Origin: Methylobacterium sp. J-078
GTDB taxonomy: Bacteria > Pseudomonadota > Alphaproteobacteria > Rhizobiales > Beijerinckiaceae
Direction: 5' to 3'
Assembly (NCBI RefSeq): GCF_022829285.1
Contig: NZ_JAKSYI010000099.1
Coordinates: forward strand, 1 to 61,190
DNA length: 61,190 bases
Shown here: piece after piece, positions 41,695-50,790 of the stretch
How the letters are laid out: every line of letters begins with the position of its first letter
Numbering within the stretch: the stretch's first letter is position 1
Notes under the pieces: generated by a model
Seen by the model: the letters and a program-made list of their open reading frames with translations, nothing else
Databases searched by the model: none
What the model was told of the DNA's origin: nothing
Position numbers and translations under genes: made by a program

Positions 41695-42168
41695 TCAAGA
41701 GCGATCGCGTCGAGCATCGAGTTTCTTTGTCAGAACGATATACGGGGCAGCGTATCCGGTGACGCTGTAGCCTGCGACTTCGTAGAAGTTTTTGGCCGGA
41801 TTGCCCTCGAACACGTGGAGTTCGGCAACCTCGCATCCCGAGCGTACTGCGTCCTCCTCAAAGCGTGCCAGCAACAAACGTCCGATTGCGCATCGACGGT
41901 AATCCGGCTTCACGTGGATAGAGGCCAGTGTGGCGGTCAGGGATGTTGTCTCCCAGAACATGTACCCGACCTTTTCGTCACCGACCGCCGCAACCACCGC
42001 ATGCGGCAGGCAACGCACCCATTGTTCGAGGTGTCGATGCATCGCCGACTGCCACGCCTGAACGTTCTGTGGCTCGTAGTCCGCGATGTAGGCGCGTTCG
42101 AGCTGGAAGATCAGCGGAAGGTCGGCTGGCTCCCCCGGCAACAGACGGATGCCCTGACAGTCGTCCAT
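41695..42168 (-). CDS. GNAT-family N-acetyltransferase
   Basis: 157 residues from ATG 42168; the longer upstream frame is not credible. The acetyl-CoA site is SIHVKPDYRRCAIGRLLLARFEEDA (the R/Q-x-x-G-x-G/A pattern reads RRCAIG), preceded by VVAAVGDEKVGYMFWE and followed by AELHVFEGNPAKNFYEVAGY. The acceptor is unknown. Its composition is less GC-rich than its neighbours, so it may be a recent arrival. It is followed by a 235-bp gap before otnC with a C-rich stretch but no gene. Confidence 0.88.
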   Translation of the reverse strand: MDDCQGIRLLPGEPADLPLIFQLERAYIADYEPQNVQAWQSAMHRHLEQWVRCLPHAVVAAVGDEKVGYMFWETTSLTATLASIHVKPDYRRCAIGRLLLARFEEDAVRSGCEVAELHVFEGNPAKNFYEVAGYSVTGYAAPYIVLTKKLDARRDRS

Positions 42169-42403
42169 GTCCCGACTTCCTTGGTTGTCTGGTATGCAAT
42201 CGTTTCGCCTCCAAGCAAACCATCTGCGGCCCTCCCGGCCCGGACGTTCGGAACCCGGGACATCGAGCGTCGCTCCGGCGCGCCCCGGCGATCCGGCAAC
42301 TCGGATCGAAGAGGCGGCCGGAATGGGTATTCTCGGCGCGACGCGGCCCCCACCCCTGCCCCCCACAAGGGGGAACGCCTCGATGGAACGCTGCCGGCGC
42401 GCC

Positions 42404-43075
42404 TCAATGCCCGTGGTCGTGCCCGTCATGGTCCGGCAGGGTCAGACCGAAATGGCTCACCAGGTCCTGCACCTGGGCCGGGCTGAGGTGGCGCGGGTTG
42501 AGGTTGCGGAGCAGCAGGTAGAGCTTGGCCGTCTCCTCCAGTTCCTCGGTGGCGAAGACCGCGTTCTCCAGGGTGGTGCCGGCCACCACCGGGCCGTGGT
42601 TGGCGAGCAGCACCGAGGCGTAGCGGCCGGCGAGGCCTCGGATCGCGTCCGCCACCGCCGGGTCGCCGGGCCGGTAGTAGGGCACCAGGGCGGTCGCCCC
42701 GGCCCGCATGAGGTAATAGGGCGTCAGCGGCGGCAGCACCGCCTTCGGGTCGATCTCGGGCAGCATCGACACCGCCACCGCGTGGGTCGAGTGCAGGTGG
42801 ACGATGGCGCGGGCCTCCGCGCGGCTCTCGTAGAGGGCCGCGTGCAGCGGGATCTCCTTCGTCGGCGCATGCCCCGAGACCAGGGCGCCGTTCGCGTCGA
42901 GGCGCGCGATCGTGGCCGGGTCGAGGAAGCCCAGCGAGGCGTTGGTGGGCGTCACCAGCCAGCCGCCGTCGTCGAGGCGGAGCGAGATGTTGCCCGAGGA
43001 GCCCGGCGTCAGGCCGCGCTCGAACAGCGAGCGGCCGAACCGGCAGATCTGTTCGCGAAGCTTCGAGTCGCTCAT
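42404..43075 (-). CDS. otnC: 3-oxo-tetronate 4-phosphate decarboxylase
   Basis: 223 residues of the class II aldolase/adducin family. GLTPGSSGNISLRL is the substrate phosphate loop near residue 22. The zinc site is formed by IVHLHSTHAVAV (two His) and LLANHGPVV (third His), with Glu in KEIPLHAALYE. The C-terminus is a His-rich tail (DHDGHDHGH) that may bind metal. In the threonate/erythronate pathway it decarboxylates the 3-oxo-tetronate 4-phosphate to DHAP. It is separated from the plus-strand pathway genes by the LacI regulator gene, which is also on the minus strand. Confidence 0.88.
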   Translation of the reverse strand: MSDSKLREQICRFGRSLFERGLTPGSSGNISLRLDDGGWLVTPTNASLGFLDPATIARLDANGALVSGHAPTKEIPLHAALYESRAEARAIVHLHSTHAVAVSMLPEIDPKAVLPPLTPYYLMRAGATALVPYYRPGDPAVADAIRGLAGRYASVLLANHGPVVAGTTLENAVFATEELEETAKLYLLLRNLNPRHLSPAQVQDLVSHFGLTLPDHDGHDHGH

Positions 43076-43110
43076 GGCGGTCCTTCAGGTCACCGGAGGC
43101 GGGGACGGTC

Positions 43111-44127
43111 TCAGGCGGTGGCGCCCGCGATCAATTCGTAGCCGAGATCGACGGTCTCGGCCGGGCCGTCGGCGGCGAGGCGCTCGACGGCGACCGCGCC
43201 GATCTCCAGGCGCGGCGTGCGGATGGTGGTGAGCGGCTGGGGCATCGCGGCGGCGATGTCGAGGGCGTTGAAGCCGAACAGGGCGAGGCGCCCCGGCACC
43301 GCGACCCCCTCCGCGAGGCAGTGGAAGTAGCCGCCGAGCGCCATGTCGTCGTTGGAGAAATAGACCGCGTCGAGGTCGGGCCGGCGGGCGACGAGCCGCC
43401 CCAGGGCCGCGCGCCCGGCCGCCGCCGAGGAGGGGCCGGGCGCGATCTCGGTCTCCGCCAGGGGGTGCCCGGCTGCGCGCAAGGTCTCGCGGAACCCGGC
43501 GAGGCGCTTGGCCGCGCGCAGGTCCCGCGTGATGTCGTGGCCGACATAGCCGATGCGGCGGTAGCCCCGCGCCAGCAGGTGCCGGGCGCTGTCGCAGCCG
43601 ACGCCCCGGTTGGAGAAGCCCACCACGATGTCGAGGCCGTCCCCGTCCGTGTCGATCATCTCGACGATGCGGATGCCGGAGGCCCGCAGACGCGCGAGCG
43701 CACCTGCCGTGTGCTCGAGGCCGGTGACGATGAGGCCGGCCGGGCGCCAGGAAAGGAGGGCGCCGATCAGGGCCTCCTCGCGCTCGGGGTCGTAGTCCGA
43801 GACCCCGATCACGCTCTGGAAGCCGTCGCGGTCGAGGGCCGCGTTGGCGCCGCGCAGCAGGTCCGGGAACACGATGTTGGTGAGCGACGGGATGATGATG
43901 CCGACGAGCTTGGCCCCCGCCGTGGAGCCGGAGCCCGCCAGCATGCCGGCAAGCCGGTTCGGCACGTAGCCGAGGCGGGCCACGGCCTCAGCCACCCGGT
44001 CCTGCGTGCGCTTCGAGAACGAGCCCTGGTTGCGCAGGACCCGCGAGACCGTGCTCTCGCCCACACCCGCCGCGCGGGCGACGTCGGACAGGGTCACGAG
44101 CCGGCGCTCGGGCTCATGCACGTTCAT
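43111..44127 (-). CDS. LacI-family repressor of the threonate/erythronate locus
   Basis: 338 residues from ATG 44127. The helix-turn-helix is VTLSDVARAAGVGESTVSRVL with hinge helix PNRLAGMLAGSG, followed by a periplasmic-binding-protein-like sensor domain (about 65-335). The ligand is probably a tetronate or pathway intermediate. It is divergent from the MFS gene; the shared 234-bp space contains two matching operators at 44241 and 44272. It and otnC are transcribed together. Confidence 0.92.
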   Translation of the reverse strand: MNVHEPERRLVTLSDVARAAGVGESTVSRVLRNQGSFSKRTQDRVAEAVARLGYVPNRLAGMLAGSGSTAGAKLVGIIIPSLTNIVFPDLLRGANAALDRDGFQSVIGVSDYDPEREEALIGALLSWRPAGLIVTGLEHTAGALARLRASGIRIVEMIDTDGDGLDIVVGFSNRGVGCDSARHLLARGYRRIGYVGHDITRDLRAAKRLAGFRETLRAAGHPLAETEIAPGPSSAAAGRAALGRLVARRPDLDAVYFSNDDMALGGYFHCLAEGVAVPGRLALFGFNALDIAAAMPQPLTTIRTPRLEIGAVAVERLAADGPAETVDLGYELIAGATA

Positions 44128-44240
44128 CGCTGGGTCCGTCCTGGGTTGGGGCTCGGGAGACTTCGGAGCGGGAAAGGCCGGAGCCGAAGACCCCCATAGG
44201 AAGATCCCCATAGCAAGGTTAGCCTGCCACAACAATCAGA

Positions 44241-44287
44241 TTGGCAGCGCTGCCAAACCCTGTTATCCGAGATGCAAGCGCTGCCAA
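44241..44287. promoter_or_regulatory. two LacI-type operators
   Basis: TTGGCAGCGCTGCCAA at 44241-44256 is a perfect 16-bp palindrome of LacI type with a central CG. ATGCAAGCGCTGCCAA at 44272-44287 is a second, imperfect copy with the same core and right half. The centres are 31 bp apart, close to three helical turns, so two dimers would bind the same face. They lie between the divergent lacI and MFS genes. Confidence 0.85.
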
Positions 44288-44361
44288 AACGAGTCGCGCC
44301 ACGACAAGAATCTGCAACGTCAGAACGGCCCACCGCGCAGCGGGCGCCGACAGGAGGAAAC

Positions 44362-45678
44362 ATGAGCGTGCAAGCCGCCAGCGCGCGGGGCATCGATGCG
44401 CCCGCAGGGGACTTCGTCGAACAGACCTACCGCAAAGTCTTCTGGCGGCTCGTGCCGTTCCTGATGCTCTGCTACGTGGTCGCCTATCTCGACCGCGTGA
44501 ACGTGGGCTTCGCCAAGCTCCAGATGTCCCAGGAGCTGGGCTTCAGCGAGACCGTCTACGGGCTGGGCGCCGGCCTGTTCTTCATCGGCTACTTCCTGTT
44601 CGAGGTGCCCTCGAACGTCATCCTGCACCGGGTCGGCGCCCGGGTCTGGATCGCCCGCATCATGATCACCTGGGGCATCATCTCCGCCGGGTTCATGTTC
44701 GTGAACTCGGCCACCTCGTTCTACATCATGCGCTTCCTGCTGGGGCTTGCGGAAGCCGGCTTCTACCCGGGCGTGATCCTCTACACGACGACCTGGTTCC
44801 CGGCGCATCGCCGCGCCCGGGTGATCGCGGTGTTCATGTCGGCAATTCCCGTCTCGGGCATCTTCGGCAACCCGCTCTCGGGCTGGATCATGGACGCCTT
44901 CCACGGCACGTCCGGCCTCTCGGGCTGGCAGTGGATGTTCCTGATCGAGGCCGTGCCGGCGGTGCTGGTGGGCCTCGCCGTGTTCTTCTACCTCGACAAC
45001 CGCCCGTCCGAGGCCAAGTGGCTGAATCCGGCCGAGCAGCAGGTCATCGAGCGCGACATCGCCGCCGACGGCGCCGGCAAGGAGGCGAGCCCGCACTCCA
45101 TCGCCACCGTGTTCCGCAACGGCCGGATCTGGTTCATGAGCCTGATCTACTTCGCCTTCGTCACCGGCCAGTACGGCCTGACCTTCTGGATGCCCACCAT
45201 CGTCAAGGCGTCCGGCATCCAGGGCAACCTGAACATCGGCCTCGTCAGCGCGATCCCGTTCCTGTTCGCGGTGTTCGTGATGATCTTCTTCGGCCGCAGC
45301 GCCGACCGGATGCGCGAGCGCCGTTGGCACCTCATCATCCCGGCGCTCTGCGGCGCGGTGGGCTTCGTGGTCGCCGCCAGCACGGGCAGCACCGTGGTCG
45401 CCATCGCGGCCCTCGCCGTGGCGGCCGGCGGCGTCCTCACCTGCGCGCCGCTGTTCTGGTCGCTGCCCACCGCGTTCTTGAGCGGCGCGGGGGCGGCCGC
45501 CGGCATCGCGCTGATCAACTCGGTGGGCAACCTCGCGGGCTTTGCCAGCCCCTACGTGATCGGGGCCCTGCGGGATTCCACCGGCAGCACCGCCGCCGGC
45601 ATGTACGCGCTGGCCGGCATGCTGGTGATCGGCGCGGTCTGCGTGTTCGTCACCCCGAAGCACGTGGTCAACCGCTGA
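44362..45678 (+). CDS. MFS transporter, ACS family, probably tetronate uptake
   Basis: 438 residues with 12 membrane helices. YLDRVNVGFAKLQMSQELG is the anion:cation symporter family signature, and GLAEAGFYPGVILYTTTWFP follows in helix 4. ACS members carry sugar acids such as glucarate, galactonate and tartrate. It starts at ATG 44362 with a perfect AGGAGG at 44352-44357. It is the first gene of the plus-strand operon and lies directly behind two LacI operators, so the substrate is most probably L-threonate and/or D-erythronate. Confidence 0.9.
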   Translation: MSVQAASARGIDAPAGDFVEQTYRKVFWRLVPFLMLCYVVAYLDRVNVGFAKLQMSQELGFSETVYGLGAGLFFIGYFLFEVPSNVILHRVGARVWIARIMITWGIISAGFMFVNSATSFYIMRFLLGLAEAGFYPGVILYTTTWFPAHRRARVIAVFMSAIPVSGIFGNPLSGWIMDAFHGTSGLSGWQWMFLIEAVPAVLVGLAVFFYLDNRPSEAKWLNPAEQQVIERDIAADGAGKEASPHSIATVFRNGRIWFMSLIYFAFVTGQYGLTFWMPTIVKASGIQGNLNIGLVSAIPFLFAVFVMIFFGRSADRMRERRWHLIIPALCGAVGFVVAASTGSTVVAIAALAVAAGGVLTCAPLFWSLPTAFLSGAGAAAGIALINSVGNLAGFASPYVIGALRDSTGSTAAGMYALAGMLVIGAVCVFVTPKHVVNR

Positions 45679-45740
45679 GGCGGACGGCCGGCGGGCCGGA
45701 CCCGCCGGCTCCTTCCATCACAGGATTTCCGTAGGTCCCC

Positions 45741-46658
45741 ATGAGCACCAACACTCAGACATCGCGCGCGGCCGTGATCGGCCTCGGCTCCATGGGCGCC
45801 GGCATGGCCGGTTCGCTCCTCCGGGCCGGCTTCCAGGTTTCGGCCTGCGACGTGAACCCGGAGGCCGTCACGCGCTTTGCCGCGAACGGCGGACAGGCGG
45901 CGGCGAACCCGGCGGCGGCGGCGGAGGGCGCCGACGTGGTGGTCTGCGTCGTCGTCAACGCCGCCCAGACCGAGGCCGTGCTGTTCGGCCCCGGCGGCGC
46001 CGCCGAGACCATGCGGGCGGGCGCGGTCTTCGTCTCCTCCGCCACCATGGACCCGGCCATCGCCCGGCGCCTCGCCGCGCGCCTGGAGGAGACGGGGCGC
46101 CATTACCTCGACGCGCCGATGAGCGGGGGCGCCGCCCGCGCGGCCACGGGCGAACTCACCTTCCTGGCCTCCGGCACCAAGGCGGCCTTCGACGCGGCCC
46201 GCCCGGCGCTCACCGCCATGGCGGGCAAGCTCTACGAGCTCGGCGACGCGGCCGGGCAGGGCGCGGCCTTCAAGATGATCAACCAGCTGCTCGCCGGCGT
46301 GCACATCGCCGCCGCCAGCGAAGCGATGAGCTTTGCCGCCAAGCAGGGCCTCGATCTGCGTAAAGTCTACGAGGTCATCACGGCGTCCGCCGGCAATTCC
46401 TGGATGTTCGAGAACCGCATGCCACACGTGCTGGAGGGCGATTACAGCCCGAAGAGCGCGGTCGACATCTTCGTCAAGGATCTGGGCATCGTGCAGGACA
46501 TGGCGCGGGCGGAGAAGTACCCCGTGCCGGTGGCGGCCGCCGCCCTGCAGATGTTCCTGATGGCCTCGGGCTCCGGCATGGGCCGGGACGACGACGCCTC
46601 GGTGGCCCGCCTCTACGCGCAGGTGGCCGGCGTCACCCTGCCGTCGCCCAAGGCCTGA
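45741..46658 (+). CDS. ltnD: L-threonate dehydrogenase
   Basis: 305 residues of the 3-hydroxyisobutyrate dehydrogenase family. GLGSMGAGMAGSLLRAGF is the NAD(P) Rossmann motif near residue 13. DAPMSGGAARAATGELTFLASG is the substrate loop, and GQGAAFKMINQLLAGVHIAAASEAM contains the catalytic Lys. The predicted reaction is oxidation of L-threonate at C2 to a 2-oxo-tetronate. The assignment to threonate comes from the neighbours otnI, otnK and denD. Close alternatives are tartronate semialdehyde and hydroxyisobutyrate enzymes. Confidence 0.87.
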   Translation: MSTNTQTSRAAVIGLGSMGAGMAGSLLRAGFQVSACDVNPEAVTRFAANGGQAAANPAAAAEGADVVVCVVVNAAQTEAVLFGPGGAAETMRAGAVFVSSATMDPAIARRLAARLEETGRHYLDAPMSGGAARAATGELTFLASGTKAAFDAARPALTAMAGKLYELGDAAGQGAAFKMINQLLAGVHIAAASEAMSFAAKQGLDLRKVYEVITASAGNSWMFENRMPHVLEGDYSPKSAVDIFVKDLGIVQDMARAEKYPVPVAAAALQMFLMASGSGMGRDDDASVARLYAQVAGVTLPSPKA

Positions 46659-46669
46659 GGGAGGAACCG

Positions 46670-47467
46670 ATGCCGCACTTTGCCGCCAACCTCACGCTGA
46701 TGTTCACGGAACACGCCTTCCTCGACCGCTTCGCGGCGGCCGCGGAGGCCGGCTTTACCGCCGTCGAGTTCCTGTTCCCCTACGACCACCCGCCGCAGGC
46801 CATCGCCGAGCGCCTGGCCCGGCACGGCCTGACCCAGGCCCTGTTCAACCTGCCGCCGGGTGACTGGGCGGCGGGCGAGCGCGGTCTGGCCGCGCTTCCC
46901 GACCGATTCGCGGAACTCCAGGCGGGCGTCGAGACCGGCCTGACCTACGCCAAGGCCACCGGCGTCGCCCGGCTCCACCTCATGGCCGGCATGGCGGATG
47001 CCGCCGACCCCGACGCGCAGACCGCCTATCGCCGGGCCGTGGCCTGGACCGCCGAGCGCCTGGGCCGCGAAGGCCTCGACCTCGTGCTGGAGCCGATCAA
47101 CGCCCGCAACATGCCGGGCTACTTCCTCGACGACTTCGACGCGGCGGCAGCCCTGATCCGGGATCTGGCCCTGCCGAACCTCAAGCTCCAGTTCGACCTC
47201 TACCACTGCCAGATCCTGCACGGGGACGTGACCATGCGGCTGCGAGACCTGATGCCCCTGGTGGGCCATGTCCAGACCGCGAGCGTACCCGCCCGGCACG
47301 AGCCCGGCACCGGCGAGATGAACGACGCCTTCCTCTTCGCCGAACTCGACCGGCTCGGCTACGCGGGCTTCGTCGGCTGCGAGTACAACCCGGCCGCCGG
47401 CACGGAGGCGGGCCTGGGCTGGTTCGCGCCCTACCGCGCGTCGCAGGGCCGGGAGATCACCCGATGA
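46670..47467 (+). CDS. otnI: 2-oxo-tetronate isomerase
   Basis: 265 residues with the TIM-barrel fold of hydroxypyruvate isomerase. Conserved parts are FAANLTLMFTEHAFLDRF at the start, AEAGFTAVEFLFPYDHP, LVLEPINARNMPGYFLDD (metal-binding Glu), LKLQFDLYHCQILHGDVT (Asp and His) and FVGCEYNPA near the end. It would convert 2-oxo- to 3-oxo-tetronate before phosphorylation. Shine-Dalgarno GGGAGGAA precedes ATG 46670. Its stop overlaps the otnK start as ATGA. Confidence 0.9.
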   Translation: MPHFAANLTLMFTEHAFLDRFAAAAEAGFTAVEFLFPYDHPPQAIAERLARHGLTQALFNLPPGDWAAGERGLAALPDRFAELQAGVETGLTYAKATGVARLHLMAGMADAADPDAQTAYRRAVAWTAERLGREGLDLVLEPINARNMPGYFLDDFDAAAALIRDLALPNLKLQFDLYHCQILHGDVTMRLRDLMPLVGHVQTASVPARHEPGTGEMNDAFLFAELDRLGYAGFVGCEYNPAAGTEAGLGWFAPYRASQGREITR

Positions 47468-48753
47468 GCCTCGCCCTCGGATCGGTGGCCGACGACTATA
47501 CCGGCGCCTCGGACCTCGCCAACACCCTAACCAAGGGCGGCCTGCGCACGGTGCAGACCATCGGCATCCCCGCCGCCGACCTCGATCTGGCCGGCGTCGA
47601 CGCCGTGGTGGTGGCCCTGAAGAGCCGCTCGATTCCCGCCGCCGAAGCGGTGGAGCGTTCGCGCGCGGCCGACACGTGGCTGCGCGGGCGGGGTGCGGCC
47701 CACGTCCTGTTCAAGATCTGCTCGACCTTCGACTCCACCGACGCGGGCAATATCGGCCCCGTGATGGACGCCCTGCGGGCCGATGCCGGCGAGGCCATCG
47801 CCCTCGTCACCCCCGCCTTTCCGGAGACCGGGCGGACCGTCTACCAGGGCCACCTCTTCGTCGGCGCGGTGCCGCTGAACGAGAGCCCCCTCAAGGACCA
47901 TCCCCTGAACCCGATGCGGGACGCCAACCTCGTGCGGGTGCTCGCCCGCCAGAGCGCGGCGGCCGTCGGCCTGGTGGATTGCGCCACCGTCGCGCGGGGC
48001 CCCGAAGCCGTGGCCGCGCGCCTCGACGCGCTTGCCGCCGACGGCATGGGCGCGGCCATCGCGGACGCCGTCGTCGAGACCGACCTCGAAACCCTCGGAG
48101 CGGCGGCCCTTCGCCACCGCGTCTCCGTGGGCGCCTCCGGCCTCGGCCTCGGCCTCGCCCGCGCACTGGTCGCGGCCGGACGGGCCTCGGCCCCCGACAG
48201 CGCGGCCGATCTCGGCGCGCCGGTCGGCGGCCTCGCCGCCTGCCTGGCCGGTAGCTGCTCGCAGGCGACGCTCGGCCAGATCGCGGCAGCCGAGGCCCTG
48301 ATGCCGGTGCGCCGCCTCGACCCCGAGCGGGTGCTCGCCGGGGATTCCGAGATCGAGGCCGCGCTCGCCTGGGCCGGCGAACATATCGGCGCCGGCCCCT
48401 TCCTCATCGCCAGCAGCGCCGCGCCCGAGACGGTGCGCGCCCTCCAGGCCCGCCACGGCGGCGACCGGGTCGGCCACGCGCTCGAGGACGCGCTCGCCCG
48501 CATCGCGGAAGGCCTGGTGGCGCGGGGCGTGCGCCGCCTCGTGGTGGCGGGCGGCGAGACCTCCGGCGCGGTCGTCGACCGGCTCGGGCTGAAGGCCTTC
48601 CGCCTCGGCCCCGAGATCGCCGCCGGGGTGCCGGTGCTGCGCACGCTGGGGCACGGGGCAGGCGGCCCGAGCGATCCCATGCTGCTCGCCCTCAAATCCG
48701 GCAATTTCGGCGGCCCCGACTTCTTCTCCCGCGCCCTCGACCTGATGCGCTGA
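47464..48753 (+). CDS. otnK: 3-oxo-tetronate kinase
   Basis: 429 residues of the four-carbon acid sugar kinase family (DUF1537). The N-terminal domain starts GSVADDYTGASDLANTLTKGGLRT, with the Asp-Asp pair typical of the family. The C-terminal nucleotide-binding part includes GGETSGAVVDRLG and GPEIAAGVPV, then ALKSGNFGGPDFFSRALD. It phosphorylates 3-oxo-tetronate at O4, and OtnC then releases DHAP. It is coupled to otnI by a 4-nt overlap. Confidence 0.92.
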   Translation: MSLALGSVADDYTGASDLANTLTKGGLRTVQTIGIPAADLDLAGVDAVVVALKSRSIPAAEAVERSRAADTWLRGRGAAHVLFKICSTFDSTDAGNIGPVMDALRADAGEAIALVTPAFPETGRTVYQGHLFVGAVPLNESPLKDHPLNPMRDANLVRVLARQSAAAVGLVDCATVARGPEAVAARLDALAADGMGAAIADAVVETDLETLGAAALRHRVSVGASGLGLGLARALVAAGRASAPDSAADLGAPVGGLAACLAGSCSQATLGQIAAAEALMPVRRLDPERVLAGDSEIEAALAWAGEHIGAGPFLIASSAAPETVRALQARHGGDRVGHALEDALARIAEGLVARGVRRLVVAGGETSGAVVDRLGLKAFRLGPEIAAGVPVLRTLGHGAGGPSDPMLLALKSGNFGGPDFFSRALDLMR

Positions 48754-48779
48754 ACGCCACCCACGGAGACGGACGACCC

Positions 48780-49739
48780 ATGCACGCTCTCATCCTCGGC
48801 GCCGCCGGCATGATCGGCCAGCGCCTCGCCGACGCCCTCGCCACGCAGGGCGACGCCCGCAGCCTCACCCTGGTGGACGTGGTGGAGCCGACCGCGCCGG
48901 CGGGCTTCACCGGCCCCGTCGTCACGGCCGCCGCCGACCTCTCCGTGCCCGGTGCGGCGGAAGCCGCGCTGATCGGCCGGCCGGACGTGATCTTCCACCT
49001 CGCGGCCATCGTCTCGGGGGAGGCCGAGGCCGATTTGGAGAAGGGCTACCGGGTCAACCTCGACGCGACCCGCCTGCTCCTCGACGCGATCCGACACGCC
49101 CACGCGGCGGAAGGCTACCGGCCGCGCGTGGTCTTCACCTCGTCGCTGGCCGTGTTCGGGCCGCCGCTGCCGGGGGTCATCCCCGACGACATGATCCTGA
49201 CGCCGGCCACCTCCTACGGCACGCAGAAGGCCATGGGCGAGTTGCTGCTGGCCGACTACAGCCGGCGCGGCTTCCTCGACGGCATCGGCCTGCGTCTGCC
49301 CACCATCTGCGTGCGGCCGGGCAAGCCGAACAAGGCCGCCTCCGGGTTCTTCTCGGGCATCATCCGCGAGCCGCTGGCCGGCCAGGAGGCGATCCTGCCG
49401 GTGCCCGACACCGTGCGTCACTGGTTCGCCAGCCCGCGCTCGGCCACCGAATATCTCCTGCACGCCGCCCGCATCGACCTCGGCGCCCTGGGTCTGCGCC
49501 GCAGCCTGACCATGCCGGGCCTCTCGGCCACCGTGGCCGACGAGATCGAGGCCCTGCGCCGGGTCGCCGGCGACGCCGCCGTGGCGCTGATCCGGCGCGC
49601 GCCGGACCCGGCGATCCAGGCCATCGTCGAGACCTGGCCGGAGGCCTTCGACACCCGCCGCGCTCTCAACCTCGGCTTCAAGGCCGACGCCAGCTTCGAC
49701 GCGCTGGTGGAACTGCACATCGCCGAGACGCGGGCTTGA
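48780..49739 (+). CDS. denD: D-erythronate dehydrogenase
   Basis: 319 residues of the extended short-chain dehydrogenase family. The Rossmann motif is ILGAAGMIGQRLADAL, VVFTSSLAVFG gives the Ser, and SYGTQKAMGE the Tyr-x-x-x-Lys. LRLPTICVRPGKPNKAASGF is typical of DenD. It oxidises D-erythronate to 2-oxo-tetronate, which joins the same OtnI-OtnK-OtnC route. It lies 26 nt after otnK and is the last gene of the operon. Confidence 0.88.
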   Translation: MHALILGAAGMIGQRLADALATQGDARSLTLVDVVEPTAPAGFTGPVVTAAADLSVPGAAEAALIGRPDVIFHLAAIVSGEAEADLEKGYRVNLDATRLLLDAIRHAHAAEGYRPRVVFTSSLAVFGPPLPGVIPDDMILTPATSYGTQKAMGELLLADYSRRGFLDGIGLRLPTICVRPGKPNKAASGFFSGIIREPLAGQEAILPVPDTVRHWFASPRSATEYLLHAARIDLGALGLRRSLTMPGLSATVADEIEALRRVAGDAAVALIRRAPDPAIQAIVETWPEAFDTRRALNLGFKADASFDALVELHIAETRA

Positions 49740-49763
49740 GCGAAAGGGGCTCGGCGCGGATGG

Positions 49764-49795
49764 CCCGTCCCCTCCCTTTGCGGGGAGGGGACGGG
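49764..49795 (+). terminator. hairpin after denD
   Basis: A perfect 13-bp stem CCCGTCCCCTCCC/GGGAGGGGACGGG with a 6-nt loop lies 25 bp past the denD stop. It lacks a T-run. Many similar stems occur in intergenic GC-rich DNA, so function as a terminator is plausible but not certain. Confidence 0.5.
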
Positions 49796-50084
49796 GTCTG
49801 AATCCAATCAGCTTGACCGTGCGAAGGGCTATTCCAGGCTGGGCAGCGCTAATTGGCCGACGTTCCAGGACCGGACATTCAGCTTTGCGCCGATGTGGCT
49901 CACGCCTGTGATTTCCCGTTGAACAGGAGTTTCACAGAGGCTGTGGAACCGAAAAACGCGGGCCAAACACGGCGATCGATCGCCGCGCACCAGAAATGCG
50001 CGTCCATGTGAATTATGTTGCGGATTGCGTTTGACTCGCGCGCACAGGCCACGGAAAAATCCCGCGTTGCTGCGAGGAAATTCC
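49796..50084. other. intergenic, no gene seen
   Basis: Together with the hairpin above this makes a 345-bp gap. It has lower GC than the flanks and probably contains the promoter of the exported protein at 50085. No RNA gene or coding frame of merit was found. Confidence 0.45.
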
Positions 50085-50570
50085 ATGCGTTTGTTCTGTA
50101 CCGCCGTTGCGCTCACGCTGTCGTTCGCGGCACCTGCCTGGGCCAGGAATTTCGCATTCCCTCCATCCAATCCGACAGCCACCGTTTCAATTCCCGATAC
50201 GTGGAAGACCGAAGCCGTCGAGTACGGGTTCGAAGCCAGATCGCCTGACAACGATGTCTACCTCTCCATCGAAACGGCCTCTGCGAAAGCCATGAACAAG
50301 ATGCTCGCCGACAACATGGCGTGGATGAAGCGCAACAAGATCAGCGTCACGGGAAAACCGAAGGAGAACGACGTCAATCTGGGTGGGCTCCAGGGCAAGA
50401 TGCAGGTCTTTCCGGCCAAGGACGAGAACGGCGAGACGCAGGTTATGCTGATCTATGCCGAATCAGACCAGCGCCTCATTTTCATCACGCTGTGGGCATC
50501 GGAAGACGAGCAGAAGTCGAACGACAAAGACATCAATACGATCATGAACAGCATCAAGACGATTCAGTAG
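50085..50570 (+). CDS. exported hypothetical protein, 161 aa
   Basis: Signal peptide RLFCTAVALTLSFAAPAWA, cleavage after AWA near residue 20. The mature protein is a small alpha/beta domain rich in Asn, Lys and Asp (VSIPDTWKTEAVEYGFEARSP; MIYAESDQRLIFITLWASED) and contains no Cys. ATG 50085 follows GAGGAAA. Its composition is less GC-rich than neighbouring genes. I do not recognise the family. It is monocistronic and followed by a palindromic element. Confidence 0.75.
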   Translation: MRLFCTAVALTLSFAAPAWARNFAFPPSNPTATVSIPDTWKTEAVEYGFEARSPDNDVYLSIETASAKAMNKMLADNMAWMKRNKISVTGKPKENDVNLGGLQGKMQVFPAKDENGETQVMLIYAESDQRLIFITLWASEDEQKSNDKDINTIMNSIKTIQ

Positions 50571-50619
50571 GTGTCCTGCGGCGACAGAACTGTAAGCCTA
50601 CGCGGAGGGGTCGGTCTCC

Positions 50620-50790
50620 TACGGTTTCCGGGTGATGGCTTCGGTCAGCCGCGACGTGCTCCCTCTCCTTCGGGAGAGGGTTGGGGTGAGGTGTGATCCA
50701 TCTCCGGAAAGGGCACACACCTCACCCTGTCCCTCTCCTGAAGGAGAGGGGACCCGCGCCAGAACCCGAACGATTCAGCCGGAAACCGTA
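50620..50790. repeat. dispersed palindromic intergenic element, copy B
   Basis: The outer arms TACGGTTTCCGG (50620-50631) and CCGGAAACCGTA (50779-50790) are a perfect inverted repeat. The inner part shares GCGACGTGCTCCCTCTCCT and GAGAGGGTTGGGGTGAGG with copy A at 32300-32451 and contains the same nested hairpins. It occupies the whole gap between two genes and ends exactly at the aldo/keto reductase stop. Confidence 0.75.

Noticed and set aside
42340..42403. Third copy of the palindromic element near otnC
   Set aside because: The stretch is C-rich with a short GGGGG partner but lacks the shared core of the two real copies.
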